Source of the DNA: Cavia porcellus
Taxonomy: Eukaryota > Chordata > Mammalia > Rodentia > Caviidae
Direction: 5' to 3'
NCBI RefSeq assembly: GCF_034190915.1
Contig: NW_026947502.1
Coordinates: forward strand, 4,944,785 to 5,008,784
Length of the DNA stretch: 64,000 nucleotides
Made by a program: the position numbers and the translations under genes. Below the pieces are notes generated by a model. It was not told the DNA's origin. It made no database searches and saw nothing but the letters and a program-made list of their open reading frames with translations. Each line of letters begins with the position of its first letter. Within the stretch, counting starts at the first letter, position 1. Below, piece by piece: positions 22,331 to 32,975 of the stretch.

Positions 22331-22515
22331 AAGGTGTCACACATCTCTAATCCCAGCACTCTGGGAGGCTGAGAAAAGATCTTAAGTTTGATCCCAGCCT
22401 GGGAACTTAGTGGCTTAATGAGACTTTATTTCTAAATAAAAAATTAAAAAGGTCAGGGGGTACAGCTTATTGTGAGGGTTCTATATTCAATCCCCAGTAC
22501 TGATAAATAATAAAT
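22331..22515 (+). mobile_element. Old B1-like copy followed by ID-like copy
   Basis: TCTAATCCCAGCACTCTGGG and a shortened right part, then GGTACAGCTTATTG to TTCAATCCCCAGTACTG. Both are diverged and in the same direction. Confidence 0.55.
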
Positions 22516-22831
22516 CAATAATAAATCACTACCTGGCCCCTATTAAAACTAGTATAAGATTAATATGCACTAATAAATATATATATAAAGAGAAATACCA
22601 CCAGTATATGGACTTAATATTAGCTTTTCAGACAGAAAAAAAGAACAGCTGACATTTAATATATATACAATATATTTATACAACTACAATATGCATCCCA
22701 GAAATAATAAATGCAGAAAATTTATTACAAATTACTCCAGTATCAGGTATGGTGCACACACTGGTAATTCTAGCAGTTTCGACCCTCCTGTCTTGGCCTC
22801 TTTCAGTGCTATTGTGCCTTGCATTGTTCAA

Positions 22832-22985
22832 TTTTTTTTGTTGTTTTTGAGACAGAGTCTCACTATGCAGTTCAGGCTGGCTTTGAGCTCACTTTGTAGC
22901 CCAGGCTGGTCTCGAACTCGCAAAGATCCTCCCACCTCAGCCTCCTGAGTGCTGGGATTACAGGTGTGAGCCACCACGCCCAGCT
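22832..22985 (-). mobile_element. B1-type SINE
   Basis: Near-consensus reverse copy. The TSD is CATTGTTCAAT. Confidence 0.92.
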
Positions 22986-23084
22986 CATTGTTCAATATTT
23001 TAACAAATTACTTTGATATGTCCACTTATCAAATCTAGAATGGACACAAAACTGGGAGAAATCGTTAATATGAAAGATGACTGA

Positions 23085-23175
23085 GGTCCAGGGATATAGC
23101 TCAGTGGCATAAACTCCTGCCAGACAACACAAGGTCCTGAGTTTGATTCCTGGTACCCCCTCCTCCCAAAAAGAA
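23085..23175 (+). mobile_element. ID-type SINE
   Basis: CAGGGATATAGCTCAGTGG and GAGTTTGATTCCTGGTACC. The TSD is AGATGACTGA. Confidence 0.85.
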
Positions 23176-23345
23176 AAGATGACTGAATCAGGTTTTAACA
23201 GGCTGGAACTCGTCTTGACTTCAACAAGATAACATTTAACAAGGACAAAAGTAAGTAATATTTATTTTCAAAAAAATCAATATAAAACAGACGAGGCCAG
23301 ACTTGATGTTAAGTAAAAAATACTCAGGTTTTTCATTTAAAAACT

Positions 23346-23499
23346 ATAGATGATACACACCTGTAATCCCACTACTCGGGAGGCTAAGACAGGAAGATTG
23401 CTGTAAATTCAAGGCCAGCCTGGAATATAAAAGTAAGTTCAAGACCAGCCTGAACTAGAGAGTGAGACCCTGTCTTAAAATTAAAAAAAAAAAAAAAAT
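23346..23499 (+). mobile_element. B1-type SINE
   Basis: Slightly 5'-truncated copy with both duplicates and an A-run tail. Confidence 0.82.
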
Positions 23500-23876
23500 T
23501 GTTTTTAAATCTCTGAATCTTTATCCTTACTCTGAAGTAAATCTAATCAGGCCTGAGAGAGAGAGACTATAGGGCGAGAAGAAAAAATAAATAAGGACCT
23601 TTGAATACAAAATAAAGAGAAATATAAACAATTGTGTATATAGGTATACGTAGGTGCAGACTATAAACTACGCGTTACAGAAACACAAATGGTGATGACC
23701 TTAAAATGCTGAGAAAATGAAAATGTGGCCGGCGTTCCATTCTGCAGGCTGGAAGAAGAAAGGAAGTAAGGGAACTCTACAAGACCTCTGCAGTACCTGT
23801 CCCTTACAATCCTGCTCTGCGGCTCTCTCGTACTCACAGACATAATGGTCACCCCTGAGTTTTTAATAAATTCTTA

Positions 23877-23990
23877 GCCGGGTATCACAGCACACATGGG
23901 TAGTCTCAGTGCCCTGGAAGGCTGAAGGGGGAGGATGGCAAGTTTGAGACCAGCCTTGGAAATTCAGCAACTTTGTTCCAAAAACCGAAC
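23877..23990 (+). mobile_element. Old B1-type SINE
   Basis: GCCGGGTATCACAGCACACA and GAGACCAGCCTTGGAAATTC; the right half is lost. Confidence 0.6.
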
Positions 23991-24029
23991 AGAACAAAAT
24001 TCTTTTAAGTTTTTTCCTTTTCCAAATAC

Positions 24030-24300
24030 TCTTGTAACCTGGCTTCTTTCTCATCCTTGGAATCTCTTCTCAAATGCCACCTCTTCAAGACGCTTTTCCA
24101 GCCTAACCAACTTAAAGTTCTTCCCTTTTCCCATCACATCCATCGCCTGCAAAGCTTTTTACAACCAGCTGTAACGTATACACTTATTCAGTTTATTAGC
24201 TGTTCCCATCACCACGGTCTTGAACACCTCCTTTTCTAATACTCAAACTCTAGCCCACAGGTACTGTTAAGTATTTACCGAAGGGCAGAATAAATAATAG
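24030..24300 (+). mobile_element. L2-like LINE 3' fragment
   Basis: TCTCAAATGCCACCTCTTCA, the pyrimidine-rich middle and GAAGGGCAGAATAAATAAT resemble the 3' end of ancient mammalian L2. Strongly diverged. Confidence 0.45.
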
Positions 24301-24766
24301 AAAGTAAAAAGACAGCTGGGGAGAAGGGGCGCGAACTGGCCGAGCTGCTGGCTGGCTGCTTCTAGGAAATGCCACCGGAACAAATGGAGAAAACCCACCC
24401 TGGCTGGAAGCTGCACAGAGACCTAAAGTTTACATCTTCGGAGTGAGAATGATGGACCAGAGATCGAGGCTTTTTCTGGTCACGCGTGGGGCGAGACACA
24501 GAAACCACTGAGTGACCCGGCCCTGGCCCTGGCCGCTCCCTCCGCGGGACCCCAGCCGCGTCCCGTGAAACCCCCGGGCAAGGGTCCCCAAACTCAGCCT
24601 CCGGACCGAGCCCCCCGGCGACACGCCACCTGTTTGGGAAGTGCCCCCTCCGTCGGCCCCTACCGGGAACCCGACGCGGCCGCACACCCGGCGCCCGCTC
24701 TCAGGTCAGCTGACGTGCGTCCGCCCGCCCCCAGCCCGCCGGGGTCCCGACGCGCCCCTCGCTTAC

Positions 24767-24807
24767 GCTTGTCTCCGCGCTATGAGCCGATGCATGGGAG
24801 TCGCCAT
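24767..24807 (-). CDS. ZCCHC10: ZCCHC10 first coding exon
   Basis: 41 nt encoding MATPMHRLIARRQ plus the first two bases of Ala. The ATG has A at -3 and G at +4, a strong context. The minus-strand donor is AAGC|GTAAGC. It is too short to stand out as an open frame and was found by matching the known N-terminus. Confidence 0.95.
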
Positions 24808-24811
24808 TTTA
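24800..24811 (-). promoter_or_regulatory. ZCCHC10: YY1-like motif over the ZCCHC10 start codon
   Basis: The minus strand reads TAAAATGGCGAC, close to the YY1 core AANATGGCG. It also partly resembles the TISU element used for translation from very short 5' UTRs. Confidence 0.5.
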
Positions 24812-25187
24812 GCACGGCCGGATGCGCCGCGCTGACTTTTGGGAAACTCCACGGAGGGGGCGGAGCCTTCGGGCCGCCGCCATCGACGTAGGCGGGGCCA
24901 TCGGGGCTCCAGGCTTTGGGGGCGGGGTTCTGGGGCCGGGGTTGGCGCTGGCTGTGGTGTCTTTGGGTGGATCGAGGGCGTCAGAGGCGAGCAGGGTTTT
25001 AAGGATGATTGCGGGAAAGAACGTTCTCAACAAGGGAAACAAATATTTACAGATACAAGAAGGAGCGGTCAGAAAGTAAAAACATTGTACAGCAGTGAGA
25101 CCGTCAGTGGAAAGAACGGCGCTGGCAAACCTTAAAATGCAAGCGTTGTTTTGTATTTATTTCAGAGGAATGCGATTGTGGTTTTTG

Positions 25188-25318
25188 TTTGGTTTTCTGA
25201 GACGGTTTTACTATCATAATGCAGGCTGGTCTTGACCTCACTGTGTAGCGCAGGCTGGCCTCAAAGTCACAGCCTCCCTAGTGCTAGGTTGAAAGGCGTG
25301 TGCCACCACACCTGGCTC
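25188..25318 (-). mobile_element. B1-type SINE
   Basis: Reverse copy missing a few bases of the left half; it ends GTGTGCCACCACACCTGGC. Confidence 0.8.
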
Positions 25319-25443
25319 AGAAGACTGTTTTAAGGGCCAAATGAGGCCATGTAAGGGCAGCTGCTTTATCAAGTGGAAAAAGGACTACACAAATAAATTT
25401 AGCATGGAGATACTTTCTTAGATTCATGTCTCTGAAATATATA

Positions 25444-25560
25444 TGGGCTGAGCATAGTGATGCGGGCGTGGCAGTACGCACCTGTGTTCCCAGCACTCTG
25501 AGAGGCTGAGGCAGGAAGCTCATACAAGCTCATTGTGAAGGCCATGAGTTTGCTCTCAAG
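25444..25560 (+). mobile_element. B1-type SINE, diverged
   Basis: The left end seems partly duplicated (CTGAGCATAGTGATGCGGGCGTGGCAG region), followed by CCCAGCACTCTGAGAGGC; the right part is degraded. Confidence 0.6.
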
Positions 25561-25734
25561 TTTCTAGGCCACTTGTTTATATTTTATATTTTTTCAATAA
25601 ATTATCCATAACTATTTTAACATCTTTAGGAACTAGAAATAGAGATTGAAAATTTAAATTGAACAATTTAACAATTGAACAATTTAAATCCTTGTATACA
25701 TGAAACTTTCTGCAGACCATGCACAGTAAAGGCT

Positions 25735-25895
25735 GCTGTGGTTTGAATGTCCTCCTAGAATGCAACTGCCGAAGACTTTATTTACAAAGTCCTATGTCAG
25801 GGGCATTTGAAGGTCTCCTGTGGGTGATTGGGTCCTGGGAACTTGGCCATTGTGAATGAATTCATTTGTAAATTGATGGGTTTTCAGTGGAGTTG
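25735..25895 (+). mobile_element. Possible MaLR-type LTR fragment
   Basis: GCTGTGGTTTGAATGTCCTC and GTGATTGGGTCCTGGGAACT recall the 5' part of an old ERVL-MaLR LTR. No coding part is present. Weak match from memory. Confidence 0.35.
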
Positions 25896-25898
25896 ACT

Positions 25899-26014
25899 TT
25901 TTTTTTCCAAACAACATCTCACTGTGTAGTCCAGACTGGCCTCAAACTCATGGCAATCCTCCTGCCTCAGCCTCCAGAGTGCTGGGATTACAGGTGTGCA
26001 CCACCTCACCCAGA
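25899..26014 (-). mobile_element. B1-type SINE, shortened
   Basis: TCTCACTGTGTAGTCCAG to GTGCACCACCTCACCCAG. Confidence 0.82.
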
Positions 26015-26046
26015 GGCACAAGTATTCTAAAAAAAAAAACTAATTG

Positions 26047-26368
26047 AAGCTGGGAGACAGAGGCAGGAGAACTCAAGTTCAAGGCTAGCATTGCACCTAG
26101 CATGATCTTGTCTCAAGAAGAAAGAGATTATTCACACAAGGAGGGAGATGATTAGTTTGGGGAAAGTGACAATGTAACCTTTGAGTGGGGTCTCGCCTAT
26201 GATCCCAGCACTCTGAGAGGCTGTAGCAGAAGACTCACAAGTTCAAGCCCAGCCTGAGCAGTTCAGCAATTTAGTGTACAGAGACCCTGTCTCAAAATAA
26301 AAAGTAACAACTGGCCAATGATCTAGCTCAGTGTGAAAGTCCGGGTTTCGAACCTTAATAGCATACTA
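26047..26368 (+). mobile_element. Three old SINE fragments
   Basis: A B1 right-half piece (26,047-26,122), a shortened B1 (26,178-26,309) and a decayed ID-like piece (26,310-26,368), all forward. Confidence 0.55.
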
Positions 26369-26406
26369 AATAAATAAATTAAATCTTGGTAGGTATTGTA
26401 TTCTCT

Positions 26407-26518
26407 TTTTTTTTTTTTTTTTTTTGTCTTTTTCCTTTTTATCGGTACCAAGGATCGAACTCACGACTGTCTGCTTGCAAGGCAGGCACTTATGCTGCTG
26501 AGCTAGATCTCCAGCCCC
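26407..26518 (-). mobile_element. ID-type SINE
   Basis: Full-length reverse copy with the perfect 16-base TSD AGGTATTGTATTCTCT. Confidence 0.94.
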
Positions 26519-26938
26519 AGGTATTGTATTCTCTAGCTAGATTTTTTTTATTCCTTAGTTATATTTCAGCACCTGTGCAAGGCAGTGCTGAGGAAAGTCT
26601 GGGGAGAAGACAGGGGGCCCTTGCAATCTGCTTTTTGGAGACTAGATCCACCTTCTGAGTTAAGCGTTAGCCCAGGGTACCCAGGGCCAAATACAATGAG
26701 AGAGTAGCCTTCCTGATACCATGTCCCCAGCCATTGCTGTTTCTCCACCCTATGGCCCTGGATGCCTTGACAGATCCTCCAAGGGCCACAAAAGATCAGA
26801 AAACCCACTGCCAAGGGAGGCACGCAGCCAGCTCGCACATTGCCAGGGGTCATGTCCCAGACCAATCCTTAAGACTCACGCCAGACCCTAATACTTCAAA
26901 CTCTCCACACCAGTCCTGAGAGGCCTCAAGCACACTTT

Positions 26939-27078
26939 CTTTTTTTTTTTTTTTTTTTTTTTGTCTTTTTCATTTTTATTGGTAACAGGGATTGAACTCA
27001 CAACCGCCTGCTTGCAAGGCAGGAGCTTATGCCGCTGAGCTAAACCCCCAGCCCCTAAGCTAAACCCCCAGCCCCTTC
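26939..27078 (-). mobile_element. ID-type SINE with end duplication
   Basis: Full-length reverse copy whose 5' end is repeated in tandem (TAAGCTAAACCCCCAGCCCC, second copy at about 27,056-27,075). The TSD is CAAGC(A/G)CACTTTC. Confidence 0.88.
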
Positions 27079-27187
27079 AAGCGCACTTTCAAGCTCTTCC
27101 CGCTGGTGGACTTCTGCCTCTCTCAGAATGTATTTTCACTTTCCAGGAAATTCTTTTATCTTCCTGTGCCTTTTAGATGTCTAGTTT

Positions 27188-27190
<3 letters not shown>

Positions 27191-27220
<30 letters not shown>

Positions 27221-27359
27221 CCCTTTTGAGACAGGGTCTCACTATGCCCTTCATGCTAGCCTTGAGCTCACTTTGTAGCTCAGGTTTGGAACTCACAGTG
27301 ATCCTCCTGTCTCAGCCACCTGAGTGCTGGGATTACAGGTGTGGGCCACCATGCCTGGC
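27191..27359 (-). mobile_element. B1-type SINE
   Basis: Full-length reverse copy with a long T run. The likely TSD is CT(A/G)GTTTAATT. Confidence 0.88.
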
Positions 27360-27526
27360 ACTGGTTTAATTCCTTGTTCCAGATATCAACAGCGTGAACA
27401 AGGCCCCCAATCTAGTGATCAACCTAACTCATTCATTTTGCCTCCTCATAGATTCTCCACAATTTATACAACAAGTAATTTATTTACTACAACAATGGAA
27501 GAAAATAATTTTGTTGTTTTTGTTTC

Positions 27527-27711
27527 ATCTTTTTGAGACAGATTTACTGTGCAGTTCAGTCTGGCTTTGAACTCGGTTTGTTTATTGCTTTCCTGTTTAT
27601 TTATTGTGGCCTTAAACTCACTTTGTAGCCCAGGCTGGCCTCACACCTGCTGCAGTCCTCCTGCCTCAGCTTCCCAAGTGCTGGGATTAGGACATACCAC
27701 CACGCTTGGCC
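27527..27711 (-). mobile_element. B1-type SINE with internal insertion
   Basis: Reverse B1 in which about 30 bases (TTTGTTTATTGC... near 27,577-27,606) separate the two duplicates. Confidence 0.78.
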
Positions 27712-27821
27712 AGAAACAGATTTTTAAACCCTCACTTAAGTGTCTTTGTAAAATAATTTCGTAGACATAGAATTGCTGGGTAAAAAGATAGACCCACTAT
27801 TGAATCTTTTTTCTTTTCTCT

Positions 27822-27931
27822 TTTTCTTTGAGACAAGGTCCCCGTGTAACTGGTAAATTACCCAACCTGGGCTTGACTTTGTAATCTTTTTTCCTCAGCC
27901 TCCCACAGTGGTAGGATTACATTCACATCTG
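27822..27931 (-). mobile_element. Old B1-like SINE
   Basis: GAGACAAGGTCCCCG and CCTCAGCCTCCCACAGTGG, strongly diverged. Confidence 0.55.
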
Positions 27932-27970
27932 ATTAAAGGGCCATAGTAATATCTACCAAGTCAAACGTAG

Positions 27971-28091
27971 AGCTGGGCATGGTGGCACATACTTGTAATC
28001 CCAGCACTCTAGGAAGCTGAGCAGGTGGATTACAAGTTTGAGCCCAGCCTGGGCAATTTAGTCACCTACTGAGGTCCTGTCTCAGAATAAG
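27971..28091 (+). mobile_element. B1-type SINE, shortened
   Basis: GAGCTGGGCATGGTGGCACA to CTGTCTCAGAATAAG. An ID inserted in its tail duplicates CAGAATAAGA. Confidence 0.82.
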
Positions 28092-28197
28092 ATTTTTTTT
28101 TTTTGTCTTTTTCTTTTTTTATCGATACCAGGGATCGAACTCACGACTGCCTGCTTGCAAGGCAGATGCTTATGCCACTGAGCTAAATCCCCAGCCC
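28092..28197 (-). mobile_element. ID-type SINE
   Basis: Full-length reverse copy (ATCGATACC variant), inserted in the tail of the preceding B1. A decayed forward ID-like piece follows at about 28,220-28,283. Confidence 0.88.
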
Positions 28198-28579
28198 CCA
28201 GAATAAGAATTTCTTAAAAGGGCTGCAGATACAGCTCAGTGCAGAAGCCCTGGGTTCCATCTTTAGTACTACAATAAATAGATTTTATCCCAACTCACTT
28301 CCTTGCTAGATCTGAGGATGGATAGTACTTTCAGAGCTGGTTTGGAGGTTCCAGCAGGCAAATGTGCCACTTGTATACCCTGCACCGAGGAACAGTCCTC
28401 CTCTATGAGGGTACTCAGATGGAGCCCGCAGCTTCTGGAGGGACCCCATGGAGCATGGAGGGAGGAAGGGGCACCCACTTTGGCAGCCCAATCAGCTCAA
28501 TTCCAGCAGTCAGTGCGGTGTCAGATGTCGCCACCAGATCTCCCTCACATCCTGGACAATGTTTTTAATATTGGCATAG

Positions 28580-28669
28580 CTGAGGCCAAGGGTTTAGCTC
28601 AGTGGCACAAGTGCCTGCCTGGCAAGCGCTAGGTTACAAGTTTGGCCTCCAGTACTCCCCCCCCCCCCA
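28580..28669 (+). mobile_element. ID-type SINE
   Basis: AGGGTTTAGCTCAGTGGCAC followed by a C run instead of GGTACCG. The TSD is AATATTGGCATAG(C/T)TGA. Confidence 0.88.
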
Positions 28670-29221
28670 AATATTGGCATAGTTGATGAGCTAAAACGAT
28701 GCACTACTGGCTGTTGGAGATGAAGATTTGTATACACTCATTGTTAAATTAAAGTTACGTGGGTCTGAGAGTGTTCCCATCCCCCCAGTCCGGATGGAAG
28801 GATCTGCAGCCTGGCTTGGAACTCACACTCAGCACCTGTGAGCAAGGACGGGCCTCCCTGAGGCAAAACAGCAGTGAAGCCGAAGCTGCTGCCCGTTGGT
28901 TGGTTGGTCTCCCCAGAGCAATTTAAGCCCCTTCTTTTCCCTCATCAGCTGAGTAATGGGGGGGAGAATCTTCCCACGCAACCCAGATGAGATCCTTGTC
29001 CCCCTGCTGACCTGACTTTGGATTTCTTCATGACATCCTCTGCACCTTGCCGGCACTCTCTCTGGAGATCTTCCTGTTTAGGCCAACTTGGACCTGGTGA
29101 CTATGTTTCTACTTAGCCTTAGCTATCCTGTCTACAGTTTTTTCTTAAGGAAGGTTTTCTTTCTAGTTGATTCCTCCCCAAGGTCCTGTTTGCTAGAGAT
29201 TCTCTACATGTGTGAACTTTG

Positions 29222-29350
29222 CTTGGTGTGGGGACCACCATGCCTGTAGTCCCAGCACTCGGGAAACTGAGGCAGGAGGTTCACCATGAATGATTTCGAG
29301 GCCACCTGAGCTACATGATGAGACTCTTTCAAAAAGCAAAACAAAACAAA
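29222..29350 (+). mobile_element. B1-type SINE, shortened
   Basis: CATGCCTGTAGTCCCAGCAC to AAAAAGCAAAACAAAACAAA. Confidence 0.8.
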
Positions 29351-29392
29351 GCTGTCTAAACACAGGACACAGTTCAGGCATGTATTTTTTTC

Positions 29393-29437
29393 AATTTGTC
29401 TTTTTGAGACAGGGTCTTTATGCAGTTCAGGTTCTCT
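29393..29437 (-). mobile_element. B1-type SINE, 3' fragment
   Basis: Only the tail side (GTCTTTTTGAGACAGGGTC, GCAGTTCAGG) is present. Confidence 0.7.
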
Positions 29438-29552
29438 CTAGGTTAAAATGAGACTCTTAAGTACTAAAAATGTGCAAATGTAGTTTGTTTGGACTTAGAA
29501 CTTTCTTCCAAAGATCTGTTTTGTACCAGTTTGTTTTACTTACCATAATTTT

Positions 29553-29649
29553 TTTTTTTTTTTTTGTCTTTTTCGGTACCAGGGATCGAACTTAGGGCTG
29601 CTGCTTGTAAGGCAGGCGCTTATGCCGCTGAGCTAAATCCCCAGCCCCT
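29553..29649 (-). mobile_element. ID-type SINE
   Basis: Reverse copy with a shortened tail. The perfect TSD is ACTTACCATAATTTT. Confidence 0.93.
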
Positions 29650-29726
29650 ACTTACCATAATTTTATAGGATACTTTTTGTATCTAGAAAGGCAAGTCCCT
29701 CCTAATTCTTTTTTTAAATTTATTTT

Positions 29727-29818
29727 GTTATTATTATTATTTTGATACCAGGGATTGAACTCATGACCTCGCACTTGCCAGGTCTCTGTTTACACCACTG
29801 AGCTAAATCCTTACCAGC
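29727..29818 (-). mobile_element. ID-type SINE
   Basis: (ATT)n tail, TTTTGATACCAGGGATTG, CACTGAGCTAAATCC. Confidence 0.82.
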
Positions 29819-29903
29819 CTTTTTCTCATTTATTTATTGCCTTTAGACATGTGTTTGTCCAGGAAGATTGACATTTTAAACTTTTTTTGTTGTTATTGTT
29901 GTT

Positions 29904-30086
29904 GATTTTGGTACCAGGGGTTGAACTCAAAACTTTGTGCTTGTCAGACAGGCGGGTAGGCCACTGAGCTAAATCCCCAGCCCAGACTTTTTTTTTTCTT
30001 TCTTTTTTATCATTCCCCGGGATCTAACTCAGGACCTCACACTTGCAAGGCAAGTGCTTATGCCGCTGAGCTAAATCCCCAGCCCC
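29904..30086 (-). mobile_element. Two adjacent ID-type SINEs
   Basis: Copies at about 29,904-29,983 and 29,989-30,086 in the same direction. GCCCAGAC repeats before and after the second copy, so it inserted at the end of the first. Confidence 0.82.
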
Positions 30087-30341
30087 TCTGCCCAGACATT
30101 TTTAACTTTGAACAAGGAGTCTTGCATTTTAATTTTGCATGGGGCTCTGCAAATTAGGATGTCAATTTCACACCACAAGTTGATGAAACTGTTCCACAAG
30201 ATATGCATACCTCTGAGCATAACATATATCAGAAAAGAGGACTGATGGCCTACCTTTTCTGAAACTCAGCATTTGCCCTTTCCTGAAAACTGGGGGGTAT
30301 TTTTTAAAAGAAGAGAGAGAGATCTCTATCCTTTTGTTATG

Positions 30342-30453
30342 AGTAGGATTTTTTTTTTTTTTTGTCTTTTTCCTTTTTTTATTGGTACTGGGGATCGAAC
30401 TCACGACCACCTGCTTACAAGGCAGTTATGCCACTGAGCTAAATCCCCAGCCC
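30342..30453 (-). mobile_element. ID-type SINE
   Basis: Reverse copy with a 5-base loss in the loop side (GGCAGTTATGCC). The perfect TSD is CTATCCTTTTGTTATG. Confidence 0.92.
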
Positions 30454-30551
30454 CTATCCTTTTGTTATGTTTCACAACAGTATCACAACTATCCTAGAAA
30501 ACTCTCCTTTTATAACTGATAAAATTGCACTCTGGTGTGAAATTAAATGTC

Positions 30552-30630
30552 TTTTCTTGGTACTGGGAATCGAACTCAGGATGCTGTACTTGCCAGCAGA
30601 CACTTATGCCTCTGAGCTATATCCTCAGCT
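30552..30630 (-). mobile_element. ID-type SINE
   Basis: GGTACTGGGAATCGAACTC to CTGAGCTATATCCTCAGC. The TSD is AAATTAAAT(G/A)TCTTT. Confidence 0.85.
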
Positions 30631-30660
30631 AAAATTAAATATCTTTAAAAAATAAAAAGG

Positions 30661-30820
30661 AGCCGGGTGTGGTGGCTCATGCCTGTAATCCCAGCACTCG
30701 GGAGGCTGAGGCAGGAGGATCATTACGAGTTGGAGACCAGTCTGGGCTACACAGTGAGCTCAAGGCCAGCCTGAACTGCATAGCAAGACTCTGTCTCAAA
30801 AAGACAAAACAAAAAAAAAG
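30661..30820 (+). mobile_element. B1-type SINE
   Basis: Near-consensus full-length copy ending TCTCAAAAAGACAAAAC. It is a good reference for the family. Confidence 0.93.
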
Positions 30821-31145
30821 GACAAAAAAACTAAACAAAATGAAATGCCTTGGCCCCCAACACTAAGGTCTTCTTCTTTTGGTAGCTCAGGCCTTAACTA
30901 TGGTGGCTGAGAAGGAAACAGTTCAGATCAGGGTGACCTTTGCTTGAGACCAGGAGTAGTCATGCATGGGGAGTCATGCATGGGGAGCCTGAGGCTGTGG
31001 CTCTCCAGGTGAGAAAAGGAGTGCCTCAGGCTGGGTGAAAGCTCAAAGGTCAGTCCTGTTCTCTTATCTTTAGCTAGAGCTTTCTTGGGCACTTTAGTAT
31101 CCTTAGGGTGTGATGCAACCCTGTACTAGGAGATAGTTGTTTGAT

Positions 31146-31290
31146 TTGGTTTTTTGAGATCCGGTCTGGCCAGGTAGTGCAGGCTGGCTTTAGATTCACT
31201 ATGTGGCCCATGCTGGCCTCAAACTCACTGCAGTCCTCCTGCCTCAGCCTCCCAAGTGCTGGGATAACAGGTGTGCACCACTGTGCACTC
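31146..31290 (-). mobile_element. B1-type SINE
   Basis: Reverse copy with both duplicates, moderately diverged. Confidence 0.82.
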
Positions 31291-31366
31291 AAGAGATAGC
31301 TTTTTGAGCAATTAGAAAGCAGCACGGCTGTGACTATTTTGGTTCCCTCCTTGGTGATTTAAATTA

Positions 31367-31455
31367 TCTGCAGTATGCTGGGTTGCCCAGGCTGGTCTCA
31401 CTCTTGCGATCTTTCTGTCTCAGCCTCCTGAGGGTCTGGGATTACAGGTGAGCAC
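31367..31455 (-). mobile_element. B1-type SINE, fragment
   Basis: GGTTGCCCAGGCTGGTCTCA to GGGATTACAGGTGAGCAC. Confidence 0.68.
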
Positions 31456-31875
31456 TCACTCGGGATGTAAGAACACATTGGTTTCAGCACTGAGGACCCA
31501 CACTTCCCCCTTTAGACTGTGGACAGTGGAAGTCAGGTGCAGCCCTGTGCCACAAGTAGGATCCATCTCCACAGCCCAGTGCCCTGTGGCCTGCGGAGAC
31601 CGCACTGCCCCTGTTACCATACCAGCTTCTGGAGAAGGGGAACTAGAAGGATAGGTAAGGGGATAGACTCTGAGAAGGAAAAGCAGAAGATGTGCGCTAC
31701 ATCCCGAAGCAGGATCTTTCTGCAAGACCCTTGTATGTAGAATCCTCTTCTCCAGATGTGCTGGGAGCAGGATCCCTGCCTGCATTACAGAGGTAAGCTC
31801 AGATCTACAGGAGCGTCCTACTGGAGACACGAAGCAAGCGGAAATGCACAACCCTTCTTTTGCAGTCCTGGCGTT

Positions 31876-31901
31876 TTGTGTGTGTGTGTGTGTGTGTGTG
31901 T
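31876..31901 (+). repeat. (TG)n microsatellite
   Basis: About twelve TG units in the tail of the following reverse ID copy. Confidence 0.92.
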
Positions 31902-31978
31902 TTTGGTACTAGGGATCAAACTCATGACCTTGCACTTGCAAGGCAGGTGCTTATGCCACTGAGCTAAATCCCCAGCCC
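31902..31978 (-). mobile_element. ID-type SINE
   Basis: TTTTGGTACTAGGGATC to CTGAGCTAAATCCCCAGCCC; the tail is replaced by (TG)n. Confidence 0.87.
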
Positions 31979-32003
31979 ATGTGTTTTATTTTTAATTTTG
32001 GAT

Positions 32004-32118
32004 TTTTTTGGGAGACAGGGTCTTTTGATGTAGTTCATGCTGGCCTTGAACTCATGGTGAGCCTCCTGTTTCAGTCTCCCAAGGGCTGTGATCACAGGTC
32101 TGGCCACCACATCCAGCC
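32004..32118 (-). mobile_element. B1-type SINE, shortened
   Basis: GAGACAGGGTCTTTTGATG to GGCCACCACATCCAGCC. Confidence 0.8.
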
Positions 32119-32247
32119 AGTACTGGGTAATAAACCAGAATCGTTAGTGGGTCAAACCAGAAAAAAACAGATAAAGGTGCACTGCGACTGAGAGCTGATC
32201 TCAAACATCCTAGGCCAGCACTTACCACTGGGCTACGTCCCCAGACC

Positions 32248-32338
32248 TTTTTATTTATTATTTTTTGGTGGTGGGAATCAAACTCAGGACCTTTGCTTGC
32301 CAGGTTGGTGCTTATGCTGCTGAGCTATATCCCCAACC
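32248..32338 (-). mobile_element. ID-type SINE, diverged
   Basis: GGTGGTGGGAATCAAACTC to GAGCTATATCCCCAACCC; an older ID remnant may precede it. Confidence 0.75.
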
Positions 32339-32370
32339 CAAGAGCTTTTTATTTTATTATTATTATTATT

Positions 32371-32568
32371 TATTTTTGTCTTTTTGAGACAGGGTCTCAT
32401 TATGTGATTCAGGTTGGCTTTGGGCTCACATTGTAGCCTAGGCTAAAGACCTTTTATTTCTGAGACACGGTTTCAGTTGTTTGCCCAGGCTGACCTTGAA
32501 GTTGTGATCCTCCTGCTTCAATTTTCCCTGGGAGCTAACACAGTAGACTCAGGCCACCGCACCCGCCT
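32371..32568 (-). mobile_element. Two B1-type fragments
   Basis: A 3' half at 32,371-32,444 abuts a diverged, shortened copy at 32,454-32,568. Confidence 0.7.
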
Positions 32569-32792
32569 CTCTGTTTTTATGGTGAGGCTGATAAATTTCT
32601 GTGCTGTAAATTAAAAAGTGTCACCTGGCAACTCAAGTGTATGGTGACTGTGTTATCTCAGCTCCTGGGCAACCCCGCATGATATTCTGTTTCTTCTGGA
32701 CTCATTGAACTTCCTTGACTGCTCTGCTCCCAGATAGTGACTCTGTTCCAGCGTGAGCATCTGTGGCAGTATGTTCTTTAGAGTAGTAGTCC

Positions 32793-32975
32793 CTGCTAGG
32801 CATGGTGGCGCACGCCTGTAATCCCAGCTTTTGGGAGGCTGAGACAGGAGGATCCTTTCGGGTTCCAGACCAGCCTGGGCTACAAAGTAAGCTCAAGGCC
32901 AGACTAAACTACCTAGGGAGACCCTTTTCTCAAACAGTCCAAAAAAACAAAAATCAAACCAACCAACCAAACAAT
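32793..32975 (+). mobile_element. B1-type SINE
   Basis: Full-length copy with a CAAAC-rich tail. A 5' fragment of another B1 follows at about 32,990-33,017. Confidence 0.87.

Larger units (their letters stand above)
24480..24980. promoter_or_regulatory. ZCCHC10: ZCCHC10 CpG-island promoter
   Basis: A CpG-dense block surrounds the first coding exon. Upstream of the ATG in the minus direction are several GC boxes (GGGGGCGGAG near 24,857, GGCGGGGCC near 24,892, GGGGGCGGGG near 24,918) and no clear TATA box. Inside intron 1 a CRE-like TGACGTG lies at 24,711-24,717. The start codon sits in a YY1-like context. No gene was found that would use this promoter in the other direction. Confidence 0.8.

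Noticed and set aside
24480..24980. Second gene divergent from ZCCHC10 at this CpG island
   Set aside because: Plus-strand open frames here lack splice support or any protein match I know; they fit chance in GC-rich DNA.
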